Shown: positions 17,241 through 25,640 of the stretch, piece by piece
Layout of the letters: the number at the start of each line of letters is the position of its first letter
Position numbering within the stretch: the stretch's first letter is position 1
Assembly (NCBI RefSeq): GCF_000378385.1
Contig: NZ_KB899671.1
Coordinates: 79,933-143,932 of the forward strand
Direction of reading: 5' to 3'
Length of the DNA: 64,000 nt
Source: Paenibacillus daejeonensis DSM 15491
Lineage (GTDB): Bacteria > Bacillota > Bacilli > Paenibacillales > Paenibacillaceae
Translations under genes and position numbers: made by a program
The notes under the pieces: model-generated
Seen by the model: the letters and a program-made list of their open reading frames with translations, nothing else
Told to the model about the DNA's origin: nothing
Database searches by the model: none

Positions 17241-17942
17241 TCATCCCTTGGCCTGCACAGGCTCGTCATCCGGATGCTTGAATCTTCTGGCGATATACAG
17301 CACTGGCGTCGCGGAGAATGAAATGACAATTTTTAGAATATAGGTTGTCAGCAGAATTTCAAGCCAGATACCTAGCGAATACAGTCCAGCGAAGGCGATC
17401 GTGCAGAACACGAGCGTATCTACCATCTGACTGATGCCCGAGCTGCCGTTCATGCGAAGCCATAGCTGGTTGTAGTTAGGAAATCTTCTCTTGAGGTAGG
17501 AGAACAGTCTCACATCCAGCAGCTGGCTGACCAAGTAGGCACACAGACTGGCCAGAACCAGACGAGGCGCCAAGCTGAAAATGCTGACTAGCGCATCCTG
17601 CGCCAGATCACTTGGCTGCGGCTGAAACACCAGCACCATTTGCATCATGATCATTGAAGTAATCAGGGTGAAGAACCCGAACCAGACCACTTGCCGCGCT
17701 TGCTTCTCTCCATACTTCTCATTAATCAGATCCGTCGCCAGATAGATGGTAACGTAAATCGTATTCCCCAGCGTCGCCACGATTCCGACCAGCTCAATCG
17801 TCTTGATGACCTGAATATTGGCCAGCACCGTCGCCAGCGCGACCCATACGAAAAGCCCCTTCTTGCCGAAGAGGCGGTAACAGACCAGAAACAGACCAAA
17901 ATTAACAATAACAAATAACAAACCCCACAACACATTAAACAT
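17241..17942 (-). CDS. Queuosine precursor transporter (YhhQ/VUT family)
   Basis: A 233-residue polytopic membrane protein of the vitamin-uptake-transporter (DUF165) family that imports preQ0/preQ1 for tRNA queuosine. Six to seven hydrophobic helices are visible. Family motifs are NTIYVTIYLATDLINEKYG (residues about 60-78) and the C-terminal half RMNGSSGISQMVDTLVFCTIAF with the conserved Gln-Asp pair, then ILKI. A preQ1 riboswitch immediately upstream (annotated) gives independent support for the substrate. Its ribosome-binding site (AAGGAGAG) is part of the riboswitch, and ATG 17942 follows. Confidence 0.95.
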   Translation of the reverse strand: MFNVLWGLLFVIVNFGLFLVCYRLFGKKGLFVWVALATVLANIQVIKTIELVGIVATLGNTIYVTIYLATDLINEKYGEKQARQVVWFGFFTLITSMIMMQMVLVFQPQPSDLAQDALVSIFSLAPRLVLASLCAYLVSQLLDVRLFSYLKRRFPNYNQLWLRMNGSSGISQMVDTLVFCTIAFAGLYSLGIWLEILLTTYILKIVISFSATPVLYIARRFKHPDDEPVQAKG

Positions 17943-17950
17943 CTTCGACT

Positions 17951-17990
17951 CTCCTTAGTTTTGATAACGCGGGAAGGTTTCGAACCGCGG
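17951..17990 (-). promoter_or_regulatory. preQ1-I riboswitch, translational type
   Basis: The minus strand reads CCGCGGTTCG, AAACCTTCCCGCG, then TTATCAAAACTAAGGAG. This fits preQ1-I: a 5-bp P1 stem (CGCGG/CCGCG) closing a loop that begins GTTC, and an A-rich tail ending ACTAAGGAG that forms the pseudoknot. The tail contains the ribosome-binding site, eight bases before the ATG at 17942, so ligand binding would shut translation. Only 40 bases long, as typical. Confidence 0.9.
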
Positions 17991-18262
17991 ATCGGTCCAG
18001 GCCCAGCCTGGCCGCCTGTCATGCGACAGTCTGCCAATAAATGTACACCATAGTTATGGTTCTGCGCAATATAAATCTAGTTCTTCCCTATGTTCCGCCG
18101 TGATATGACACCGAACCCCGACTTGAGACCAGGTACAAAACCATACCATGGGCCGTTATCGAAATATCGAAAATATAATAATATAGTAGCAGGTACTAAC
18201 ACCAGTTCATGCACATAGGCCCGTACATATAGATGTAACTTGTAAATAAGGAGCGTTGACCG
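17991..18262. other. Divergent intergenic region, no gene
   Basis: Besides the riboswitch expression platform this stretch shows a short hairpin (TGTCGCATGACA at 18019-18030) and AT-rich sequence around 18160-18190 that could hold promoters for the divergent genes. No clear -35/-10 pair was settled on. Confidence 0.4.
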
Positions 18263-18949
18263 ATGAATTTCCCTCTACCTGCCGTTGATGTCTGGGTACA
18301 AGGCCTGCTGCTGATGCTGTGGGCTGTCGCAGCGGCTTGTGCATTCAGCATCACCCGCCGCAGCACCCAAGCCGAGCTCCGTCGTCGTGCCCGCCTGTTG
18401 CTCTGGCTGCTCCTGCCGGCGGTCCCTCTCACAGCGGCAAGTGTCCTGATGATGAGTCTACCGGATATGTCGCGCTCCGGCTCCTTGCTGCAGGAAGGTC
18501 TGCTCTTGCAAGCCCCCTTGCTGCTGGTCTCCGCTGCCGGCGTTCTGCTCTTCACGCTGCCCCGCCTGTGGACGATGGTCCGCTATATCGGAAGCGGGCG
18601 CAAGGCGCCGACCCGAGAGCAACGCGACATGACAACGGACCCGTATTTTGTTACTCCACTGCTCGCCGCCGCCTGCAGTACAGCTTGCAGTCTCTACTAC
18701 GCTGTCGCTCCGCCGCTGGCTCTGTCGCTATCGTGGCGGCAAATGCTGCTGCCCGTGTTGATCCTGATTCTGCTGGTTAGCCTGTTCTCGCTTGTGCAGC
18801 TACGCCACCATCGCCGTAGTAGCATCGTAGTTCCTGCAAGACGTCTGGCCCCTGCCCGGCTGAATGGTCCGCTGCCAGTCGCCCGGCAAGGAGACACGGC
18901 GGTTGCCGTCGGTTGGCGCAGCCGTACGCTTCATCCGGATGACTTGTGA
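18263..18949 (+). CDS. Hypothetical integral membrane protein
   Basis: A 228-residue hydrophobic protein with about five membrane helices (residues about 8-28, 42-63, 80-102, 130-153, 158-179) and a basic, Arg-rich cytoplasmic tail (RRSSIVVPARRLAPARLNG). Start ATG 18263 has AAGGAG seven bases upstream. No family is recognised and no partner gene is adjacent. The tail is followed within 33 bp by a 7-bp microsatellite. Codon use resembles the neighbourhood, so it is likely a real gene. Confidence 0.7.
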   Translation: MNFPLPAVDVWVQGLLLMLWAVAAACAFSITRRSTQAELRRRARLLLWLLLPAVPLTAASVLMMSLPDMSRSGSLLQEGLLLQAPLLLVSAAGVLLFTLPRLWTMVRYIGSGRKAPTREQRDMTTDPYFVTPLLAAACSTACSLYYAVAPPLALSLSWRQMLLPVLILILLVSLFSLVQLRHHRRSSIVVPARRLAPARLNGPLPVARQGDTAVAVGWRSRTLHPDDL

Positions 18950-18981
18950 TACAAACCGCCCTGGTGGGCGGCGTAGCCCAG

Positions 18982-19065
18982 AGACCGCAGACCGCAGACC
19001 GCAGACCGCAGACCGCAGACCGCAGACCGCAGACCGCAGACCGCAGACCGCAGACCGCAGACCGC
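18982..19065. repeat. 7-bp microsatellite, twelve perfect copies
   Basis: AGACCGC is repeated exactly twelve times without a mismatch, starting 33 bp after the stop of the membrane-protein gene. Such perfect short repeats change copy number by slippage. Confidence 0.97.
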
Positions 19066-19095
19066 AGCAGATGGTACTGGTTGGCGGCTCCTTTC

Positions 19096-19277
19096 TAACG
19101 AAACCTCATCACGCTATTTCGCGTTATATCTCCCTTTCCCAACTCTAACGAAACGACAGATTTTTATTCTGTGAAAACACGGGTTTCCTCGCGCTGTATG
19201 ATCAAATAAGGTTCCCCAGTTTCGTTAAAAATCCAAAACCAGCTTTTTGGACCAAATAACGCTCTGTCGTTTCGTTA
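19096..19277. repeat. Mirrored four-module array (family C)
   Basis: Two 24-bp modules on the plus strand (TAACG at 19096 and 19146) face two on the minus strand (CGTTA at 19223 and 19273). Each is TAACG, 13 bases beginning AAAC, then CTATTT, TTATTC or TTATTT. Spacings are 50, 77 and 50 bp. There is no gene in this gap (18950-19641). Confidence 0.93.
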
Positions 19278-19310
19278 GCCGCCAGTGTTTAGCTGGCTGG
19301 GTGGCAAGCA

Positions 19311-19480
19311 AATGTTCCCTTGGAGCACGCTAGTCCGCCCATTCCCTCACGCTAAGGGAAGAAAGTTCCCTTGGAGCACGCCAGTCCGCCCATTCCCTCA
19401 CGCTAAGGGAAGAAAGTTCCCTTGGAGCACGCCAGTCCGCCCATTCCCTCACGCTAAGGGAAGAATGTTCCCTTGGAGCT
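19311..19480. repeat. 51-bp tandem array, four copies (diverged family)
   Basis: GTTCCCTTGGAGC recurs at 19314, 19365, 19416 and 19467, exactly 51 bp apart. Each unit holds GGGAAGAAAGTTCCC, which can fold back on itself. The GGAAGAAAGTTC part matches the core of family A, but the TAACG end is not kept. Confidence 0.93.
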
Positions 19481-19580
19481 AGTAGGCTGGACTCAGCATC
19501 TGTTACTATCAGTCCTGCGGATGATTCAACGGAAACCTATCCACAGCTAGCGAAACTTATAATTTCCTAAACAAGAACAA

Positions 19581-19608
19581 AGAACCCGCTCCTCAAGGAA
19601 CGGGTTCT
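19581..19608 (-). terminator. Terminator of the DJ-1/PfpI gene
   Basis: AGAACCCG and CGGGTTCT pair, with TTTGTTC following on the minus strand, 34 bp after the stop. Confidence 0.8.
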
Positions 19609-19641
19609 CGTCGTATATGGGTGCTGCTGCGCTGCCAGCGA

Positions 19642-20175
19642 TTAGTACGCCGACACGCCCAGCTTGTTGATTGTCTCCTGAATGAACGCCGGCTCATCGT
19701 CTGGTGTGCGCGAGGTGATCAGGTTATTGTCCACCACGACTTCCTTATCCACGAAGGTCGCCCCGGCACCACGGATTTCGTCCGCAATTTCCGGATAGCC
19801 GGTCAAGGTCCGGCCTTTGAGCAGACCCGCCGATGCCAGCACCTGCGGTCCGTGACAGATCGCGGAGATCGTCGTGCCTGCCGCATCCGCCTTTTGCACA
19901 AACGACTGGATGTCCTTATTGTCTCGCAGATGGGATGGAGACTTGCCGCCAGGAATAATGACAGCTACATAGTCTGCCGGATCAGCATCCGCGATTGCCA
20001 AATGTGTCTTGTAGGTAATCTTCCCGTTCTTGCCTGTTAGCTCAGCGCCCTTCTCCAATCCGATAATGACGCCTTCATCGCCATTCTTGGTGATGGCTTC
20101 GTAGGGATTCTGCATCTCGGAATCTTCGAACTGGTCCGCCAACAAAAATGCTACCTTCTTCGTCATTTGTTTCAT
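19642..20175 (-). CDS. DJ-1/PfpI family protein (class I glutamine amidotransferase-like)
   Basis: A 177-residue single-domain protein of the PfpI/YhbO/YfkM type, linked to stress protection and reported as deglycase or protease in relatives. The nucleophile elbow is ISAICHGPQVLASAGLLKGR (Cys near residue 106), with the conserved acidic residue in LADQFEDSE near the N-terminus and the family segment DYVAVIIPGGKSP. Length is standard. ATG 20175 has AGGAGTG upstream. A terminator follows directly, so it is monocistronic. Confidence 0.92.
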   Translation of the reverse strand: MKQMTKKVAFLLADQFEDSEMQNPYEAITKNGDEGVIIGLEKGAELTGKNGKITYKTHLAIADADPADYVAVIIPGGKSPSHLRDNKDIQSFVQKADAAGTTISAICHGPQVLASAGLLKGRTLTGYPEIADEIRGAGATFVDKEVVVDNNLITSRTPDDEPAFIQETINKLGVSAY

Positions 20176-20381
20176 TGGAAAAACACTCCTTTTTCATAGA
20201 CATGACGCTAGCATGCCCAGGGTTTACGTATATTACCCTCGTCCGTAGCAGCCAAACACTCTGAGGAAATCTTCACCTTTTTCGGGATTTTCACGGAAGG
20301 AGTTTCCATGCGATTTGTCGAAATGTGGAAGATAGGCAGAACAGTTCGTTGTCTGCCAGTACAACCGCGAGGAGGGAATGG

Positions 20382-20987
20382 ATGAAAGCTTTGTTTCTCG
20401 CCATCAGAGCATCGGACCTCGACAAGGTCGTATCCCTGGTGACCCGAAACAGTCAACTCGTGCACAGTGTAGCCCAACAGCCGCCAAAAAAGGACGATGG
20501 CCAATCGCCCCTGCAGGTGGCCCTCAAGACGGGGAATTTTGATATCGCGGACTTTCTGATCGAAGCGGGAGCAGATGTTCACTATATCGAGCGGGAGAGC
20601 GTCAACGAATGGCGGGCCCCCGCGATCCACGATGCGATCCGTGCAGCCGTCTTCTCCAGTCGCTTCCCCGGCTATGGCGGCATCCTCCAGAATACGGAGG
20701 CGCAATTCCAACGGGCGCTGGCCACACTCCGAAACATGATCGCCCATGGTGCCCGCATGGAGCAAACCGATTCCTACGGCAACACCTGCCTCATGCGTGC
20801 CGTGATGGATGCGTGCCAGCTTGATCTGGCCCCGCATCATGTCGAGCTGCTGACGGATCTGCGTCAAGTGTTCGAAGTGCTGCTGGAAGCTGGCGCGGAT
20901 ATCCATCAGCGCACCGCCACGCGCGACTCCGTCCAGGCCCAGTTCGGCCACAAGCCGGTCGCCCAGCTGCTGGGTGTAAGGCGCTAA
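20382..20987 (+). CDS. Ankyrin-repeat protein
   Basis: A 201-residue soluble protein. ATG 20382 (MKALFLAIRASDLDKV) is chosen for GAGGAGGG just upstream; the frame is open 57 bp further. Ankyrin-type repeats are seen as SPLQVALKTGNFDIADFLIEAGADVH (residues about 45-70), a spaced second unit around AIHDAIRAAV, DSYGNTCLMRAVMDAC (about 128-143) and VFEVLLEAGADIHQRT (about 165-180). Such repeats bind other proteins; the partner is unknown. A plus-strand terminator follows. Confidence 0.85.
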   Translation: MKALFLAIRASDLDKVVSLVTRNSQLVHSVAQQPPKKDDGQSPLQVALKTGNFDIADFLIEAGADVHYIERESVNEWRAPAIHDAIRAAVFSSRFPGYGGILQNTEAQFQRALATLRNMIAHGARMEQTDSYGNTCLMRAVMDACQLDLAPHHVELLTDLRQVFEVLLEAGADIHQRTATRDSVQAQFGHKPVAQLLGVRR

Positions 20988-21038
20988 CAGCGGGCGGAAT
21001 GGTATGCAGATGAGCAGGCGGGAACGGCAAAAGCAGGC

Positions 21039-21102
21039 GCAAAACAAACAAACCCGCACTCCCAAAGGGGGGCGCAGGCTTGTTTGTTTTGCTTGTTTTT
21101 TT
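21039..21102 (+). terminator. Terminator of the ankyrin gene
   Basis: CAAAACAAACAA pairs with TTGTTTGTTTTG around a second GC stem, followed by CTTGTTTTTTT. It lies about 50 bp after the stop codon. Confidence 0.9.
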
Positions 21103-21147
21103 GCGGCTAGTGGGTGGCGGAACGGTGGCCTTTAGCTCGCTGGGCTG

Positions 21148-21456
21148 CTGTAACGCACCTTTCTTCCCCTACTGCTCGCTCCTGAGGACAATGGCCCGCT
21201 GTAACGCACCTTTCTTCCTCTATTGCTCGCTCTCGAGGACATTAGCCCGCTGTAACGCACCTTTCTTCCTCTATTGCTCGCTCCTGAGGGCAATGACCCG
21301 CTGTAGCGCACCTTTCTTGCTCTATTGCTCGCTCCCTAGGGCGATGGCCCGCTGTAGCGCACCTTTCTTCCCCTATTGCTCGCTCCTGAGGACGATGGCC
21401 TGCTGTAACGCACCTTTCTTCCGCTACTGCTCGCTCCCGGGGCCGCGCGCCTAGGG
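21148..21456 (+). repeat. 51-bp tandem array, six copies (family A)
   Basis: TAACGC (or TAGCGC) begins units at 21151, 21202, 21253, 21304, 21355 and 21406, exactly 51 bp apart. Core CACCTTTCTTCCT is followed by CTATTG or variants, then a linker with GCTCGCTCCTGAGG. It fills the gap between two convergent genes. Confidence 0.97.
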
Positions 21457-21508
21457 TGCGGCCCCGGGAGCATCCCTTTTTGCCACCGCGGCTCTCTTCC
21501 GGCACTTC

Positions 21509-22519
21509 CTACGCTTTGTGCTCGACCAGGTAGAGGCGGCTTGTTTCCTCCCACAGCTCGCCTGGCGCCAGGCCGATCAGGCCGATCTCTTCTGCCGGGA
21601 GATCCGGACCGTTCGGCGCATTGACCAGGTTCATCTGGGGCTCCGGACAGAAGAAGCCCGGCGTCGCTTTGTTATTCCAGATCATCCACTGCTTGTACGC
21701 GGTCCCCACATCATAGACTAATTTCAGCCCGGAACGGCTGTCCGTCAGTTCCATCCGGTTGCGGCCATCCTGCGGCACCGCCCGGTAGTGGTTATCCATT
21801 TCCTCAAAAAACGGCGACAGTCCGCCCTCCGCCAGCTTGCTCTCTTGTTCGCCCAGCTCCTGATAGCGTCCCGTCGGCAGCAGTCGCTCACTGAGTTCCC
21901 AACGCTCGCCAACCGTCACCTTGAACGTGCAATCCTCCGCTGAGCTCTCCGGTGCAAATGGCGCATTAATCGTCGTATGGAACGCCATCAGACACGGCAT
22001 CCGCTCCTGCCCGTCATTCCGCACCTGCACCCGCTGATGCAGTCCGTCGGCATTCAGGGTGTACTGCAGCCGAATGGTAAAAGCATGCGGGAAATGTGTG
22101 TACACCTCATGCTGCTCATCAATATGAAGCGATAAGGTAACACGACTCTCCAGGCTATCTGCACTGTAGCCCTCTACCGTCCACGGCAATCCGTACACAA
22201 AGCCGTGCAGATGATTGCCGGTGGCCGCTTCATTTACCGGAAATTGATAGGTTTTGCCTTCCCAGTTGAACTTGCCGTCCTCATAACGGTTCGGTGGAAA
22301 CAGTACGGGGATGCCATGGACGTAAGGCAGCGCCTTAAACGCTTCCATTTCCTCTGCAGCAGGTTCCCTTAAATAATGATGATTCCTCGCCGTATCACGA
22401 AACGCGATCAAATTGGCCCCAACACCCGGCAGGACTGCAGCTTCGTAATCCCCGGACCGCAACCAGACCGCGGGCTCCTCATGAAATGTACCTTCGTAGG
22501 CTTGATGCAATGCAGACAT
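21509..22519 (-). CDS. Aldose 1-epimerase family protein
   Basis: A 336-residue beta-sandwich enzyme of the galactose-mutarotase superfamily, interconverting alpha and beta sugar anomers. Characteristic parts are GIPVLFPPNRYEDGKF (about 70-85), the histidine region NHLHGFVYGLPW (about 105-116) and the late MNLVNAPNGPDLPAEEIGLIGLAPGE stretch with the catalytic-type acidic residue near the C-terminus. ATG 22519 has GAGGAAGGA upstream. It stands alone, so its sugar is not indicated by neighbours. Confidence 0.88.
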   Translation of the reverse strand: MSALHQAYEGTFHEEPAVWLRSGDYEAAVLPGVGANLIAFRDTARNHHYLREPAAEEMEAFKALPYVHGIPVLFPPNRYEDGKFNWEGKTYQFPVNEAATGNHLHGFVYGLPWTVEGYSADSLESRVTLSLHIDEQHEVYTHFPHAFTIRLQYTLNADGLHQRVQVRNDGQERMPCLMAFHTTINAPFAPESSAEDCTFKVTVGERWELSERLLPTGRYQELGEQESKLAEGGLSPFFEEMDNHYRAVPQDGRNRMELTDSRSGLKLVYDVGTAYKQWMIWNNKATPGFFCPEPQMNLVNAPNGPDLPAEEIGLIGLAPGELWEETSRLYLVEHKA

Positions 22520-22673
22520 CTTTCCTTCCTCCTGTTCGTTCTTCTAATACTTGCTAGATGCAACTAGCCTCACTATACCACAGGTCGGACGAGCCGGGTA
22601 GCGCCCACCGCTAGGTGAAGACAGCCTTGCAGCCATGCTATAATAGGGCTACTTATGAAGGGGAGGCGAGCCG

Positions 22674-23516
22674 ATGAAGGACAAAATCGTTATCGTCACA
22701 GGGGCCAATGCGGGGATGGGATTGGCTACGGTTACCAAGCTTGCAGCAGAGGGTGCCCACGTCATTATGGCTTGCCGGAGCCGGGAGCGGGGAGAGACAG
22801 CCTTGGCCAAGGCCAAGACGGACAGCGGGTCAGATCGAATCGAGCTGATGCTGTGCGACTTGGGATCACTGGAGAGTATCCGTGCTTTTGCCGAGGCTTA
22901 CCGCGAGCGCTTCCAGACCTTGGATGTGCTCATCAACAACGCCGGCGTTGTTGCTATCAAACGCCAGACGACCAGCGACGGGTTCGAGAGCATGATTGGC
23001 ATCAATCACTTGGGCCATTTCCTGCTCACTAATCTTCTGTTGGAGCCGCTGACCGCCGCGCCACAAGGACGAATCATCAATGTGTCTTCCGGCGCGCACA
23101 AGTGGGGCCGCATCCACTGGGATGACCCCAACCTGCAGAATGGCTATAACGTCGTCAAGGGCTATGGTCAATCCAAGCTCGCTAACATCCTGTTTACGCG
23201 TGAGCTGGCGGATCGCTTGAAGGGGACCAACGTCACCGCTAACAGTCTGCATCCGGGAGCGGTCAGCACACAGATCGGCATCGACCGTAAGACCGGTTTT
23301 GGCAAAAGCGTCCACGCGCTGCTGCGTCCCTTCTTCCTGACCCCCGACGAAGGCGCGCAGACAGCCATCTATCTGGCTTCCAGCCCGGAGGTTGCCCGGG
23401 TGAGCGGCAATTATTTTATCAAAAGCAAGCCTGCTACGGTAACCGACCGGGCCTCAGACAAGCAGGAGGCTGTGCGATTATGGACCTGGAGCGAACAACA
23501 AGTGGGGCTGACTTGA
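22674..23516 (+). CDS. Short-chain dehydrogenase/reductase (retinol-dehydrogenase-like)
   Basis: A 280-residue Rossmann enzyme. TGANAGMG (residues 9-16) binds NAD(P), CRSRERGE (about 35-42) suggests NADP preference through its arginines, LINNAGV (about 86-92) and the catalytic Ser/Tyr/Lys of INVSSGAHKWG and YGQSKLAN (Tyr 164, Lys 168) are all present. The length and the downstream LHPGAVSTQIG are like WWOX/retinol dehydrogenase type SDRs. ATG 22674 follows GGGGAGGCG. Substrate unknown. Confidence 0.92.
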   Translation: MKDKIVIVTGANAGMGLATVTKLAAEGAHVIMACRSRERGETALAKAKTDSGSDRIELMLCDLGSLESIRAFAEAYRERFQTLDVLINNAGVVAIKRQTTSDGFESMIGINHLGHFLLTNLLLEPLTAAPQGRIINVSSGAHKWGRIHWDDPNLQNGYNVVKGYGQSKLANILFTRELADRLKGTNVTANSLHPGAVSTQIGIDRKTGFGKSVHALLRPFFLTPDEGAQTAIYLASSPEVARVSGNYFIKSKPATVTDRASDKQEAVRLWTWSEQQVGLT

Positions 23517-23641
23517 GCAATGAGGCACGTCTTTGGTGGTCTGTCATGCTGGTTGCCGCTGGCAAGCCCATCGATCGTTAGGTGGCTGCGGACAGTGGAT
23601 AAGGCTTGGCCGCTATAGCATTCGGCTCGGATGCGCCTCGT

Positions 23642-24223
23642 TCAAGCCCGCTTCTCCCCCAGCTTCCGCACCTGGCTCAGCCATCGTTCACGCTGTTCCG
23701 GAGAGGAGCCGCGCACGGGCGTAAGCTCGGTGATGTGTACCGGCTTGACGCCGCAGAACCCAAGCACATTATGCTTCATGACCCGGTGGCCAGCGCGCCG
23801 ATAGATGAGACGGTTGAAGATCGACGGCGTATCCAGTGTAACAATCAGACGAGCGGACCGGCCCTGCAGTAATTTATCCCACCACGGCGAGTTCTCACGA
23901 TACCGGTAAGCGAAGCCGGGCAAGAACGTCCGATCGAGAAATCCTTTGAGCACAGCCGGTACATTTCCCCACCAGATCGGGTAGACAAACACCAGATGCT
24001 CAGCCCAGCGGATGGTCTCCTGTGCGGCCAGTAAATCGGGTTCCAGCTCCATCCGCTGGCGGTAGCCGAAGGCGAGGCTGGGGTTAAAGCTCATCTGGCT
24101 CAAATCAATCTGGCGCACTTCCGCGCCTCCGCTCTCCGCGCCCTCCCGATAGGCTGCCGACAATGCGGCACAATAGCTTAACTGGTCGGGATGTCCGGTA
24201 ATAAGTGCAATTTTTGATTTCAT
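23642..24223 (-). CDS. NAD(P)H-dependent flavin oxidoreductase (flavodoxin fold)
   Basis: A 193-residue quinone-reductase-like protein (MdaB/KefF/YrkL family). ATG 24223 is used because GAGGAGG lies nine bases upstream; a GTG at 24247 would overlap that site. TGHPDQLSYCAALSAAY (residues about 8-24) is the FMN phosphate loop, and LVFVYPIWWGNVPAVLKGFLDRTFLPGFAY (about 80-109) is the family signature. It is divergently transcribed from an AraC-type regulator 119 bp away, which is the likely controller. Confidence 0.9.
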   Translation of the reverse strand: MKSKIALITGHPDQLSYCAALSAAYREGAESGGAEVRQIDLSQMSFNPSLAFGYRQRMELEPDLLAAQETIRWAEHLVFVYPIWWGNVPAVLKGFLDRTFLPGFAYRYRENSPWWDKLLQGRSARLIVTLDTPSIFNRLIYRRAGHRVMKHNVLGFCGVKPVHITELTPVRGSSPEQRERWLSQVRKLGEKRA

Positions 24224-24309
24224 CGTAACGAGATCCTCCTCTTTCACCTGAATGATATCAGCGTACTACGCGGGACCCCGCATCCGATATGACATATCGC
24301 GCACAATGA

Positions 24310-24325
24310 TTGCACAATTGCGCAA
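24310..24325. promoter_or_regulatory. Near-palindrome between divergent genes
   Basis: TTGCACAATTGCGCAA is self-complementary except for one pair. It lies 18 bp before the AraC start and 87 bp before the oxidoreductase start, a plausible operator for either. Confidence 0.4.
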
Positions 24326-24342
24326 GCAAGGAGGGATAGGCT

Positions 24343-25353
24343 TTGCAGGACTATGGCGTCTCGATATCCATGGTCAATCCCATGATCAAAACATTAACCC
24401 GCACAGGCTATGACATTGCGGAGTTTTGCAGCTATGCCCAGTTGGAGCCGCAGCTACTAGACGACCCGGACACCCGGATTACCGGCGCTGAGCTTGAACG
24501 GCTCACCCTGGCTGCCGCCACCTGGACCGGAGATGATCATTTCGGCTTGCATCAGGGCAAAATGATGGAATTTGTAGACCTTGGCATACTCGGTTATGTC
24601 ATGATGCATTGCGGGACAATTGCTGACTCGCTGGCGGCGTATCAACGATATAACAGTATTCTGGCGAGCGAGTTTGGTCTGGAATGGGAGGTGCAGGATG
24701 GGGTGCTGGGTCTGCGGATGTTCTCGCGCGATCCCCGGGGGCTGTCCCGGCACTGTGTAGAGGATATGGCCAGCTCGCTGTATGACCTGCTCGGCAAGCT
24801 GAGCCACCGTTCTGTACCGCTGCTTGGTGTGGAGTTCACCCATGAAGCGCCCGCCGATACCGGTCCGTACTTGGAGGTCTTCGGCATCATGCCCCGCTTC
24901 AGCCAACCGCATAACCGCTTGCGGCTGGACGGCGGCGTGTTGGACTACTCTGTCCGCTACGCGGATCAACGATTGCTCGCCCTCTTCGAAGGGCTCGCCA
25001 GGCAGAGCGTCGAGGAGTTGGAGATGTCCTCGGCACTCTCCGATCGAATGCTTGCTTGGCTGCGGCGTCAGCTACCGCTGGCCTTGCCCACTTTGCAAGA
25101 GACGGCTGCCGCTTTTCATCTCAGTACACGCACGCTCCAGGAGAGACTCCGCAAGGAGGAGACCTCGTTCAACGCCTTATCCATGCAGGTTCGCAAGGAG
25201 CTGGCGATTGATTATTTGCAGCGTACGCCCTTCGCTGTGGGGGAGATCGCCTATGCCCTGCACTTTTCCGAGCCAAGCGCCTTCCAGAACGCCTTCAAGA
25301 AATGGACTGGCCTGACACCGGGCCAGTACCGCGCCACCGCCATGCAGCCATGA
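24343..25353 (+). CDS. AraC-family regulator with arabinose-binding-like N-domain
   Basis: A 336-residue regulator. The first 210 residues fit the PF12625 sensor domain typical of OruR/ArgR-like AraC proteins (LTRTGYDIAEFC..., GDDHFGLHQG, VDLGILGYVMMHCGTIADSL). The DNA-binding part (about 245-333) has two helix-turn-helix units: LQETAAAFHLSTRTLQERLR and AVGEIAYALHFSEPSAFQNAFKKWTGLTPGQYR. Start is TTG 24343 after AAGGAGG. Its divergent neighbour is a flavin oxidoreductase. Confidence 0.9.
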   Translation: MQDYGVSISMVNPMIKTLTRTGYDIAEFCSYAQLEPQLLDDPDTRITGAELERLTLAAATWTGDDHFGLHQGKMMEFVDLGILGYVMMHCGTIADSLAAYQRYNSILASEFGLEWEVQDGVLGLRMFSRDPRGLSRHCVEDMASSLYDLLGKLSHRSVPLLGVEFTHEAPADTGPYLEVFGIMPRFSQPHNRLRLDGGVLDYSVRYADQRLLALFEGLARQSVEELEMSSALSDRMLAWLRRQLPLALPTLQETAAAFHLSTRTLQERLRKEETSFNALSMQVRKELAIDYLQRTPFAVGEIAYALHFSEPSAFQNAFKKWTGLTPGQYRATAMQP

Positions 25354-25408
25354 CCATATGCTGGGCTGCCTGGTCAACATGTGTTGGTCCATGTCAAACA
25401 TGGACCTC

Positions 25409-25640
25409 AACGCACTTTTGTTCCTCTAAAGCTCCATCGATCTGTTACCATACTGCCGCTCGACGGCAGGGGTACGAGCAAATAAAGGAACTTTGGTGCG
25501 TTACTGTCGTCCGATGGTGGGGATGCGAGCAAATAAGGGAACTTTGGTGCGCTACTGCTAGTGGACGGCGGTTGTGTGAGCAAATAAAGGAACTTTGGTG
25601 CGCTACTGCCGCTGGACGGCGGGTGTGCGAGCAAAGTTAC
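25409..25640 (-). repeat. 51-bp array, three full copies plus decayed units (family A variant)
   Basis: AAATAAAGG/AAATAAGGG units at T 25483, 25534 and 25585 are exactly 51 bp apart, with a fourth truncated near 25632. The minus-strand module is TAACG, core CACCAAAGTTCCT, TTATTT. Decayed copies lie before it, one facing the opposite way at 25409 (CAACGCACTTTTGTTCC). The remaining 25641-25859 shows nothing recognisable. Confidence 0.93.

Noticed and set aside
20208-21065. 285-codon minus-strand frame opposite the ankyrin gene
   Set aside because: No ribosome-binding site and no family, while the plus strand shows clear ankyrin repeats.
21080-21454. 124-codon frame in the 21.2-kb array and the similar one at 35861-36223
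   Set aside because: Repeat-born frames without start signals; cysteine-rich look comes only from the repeated core.
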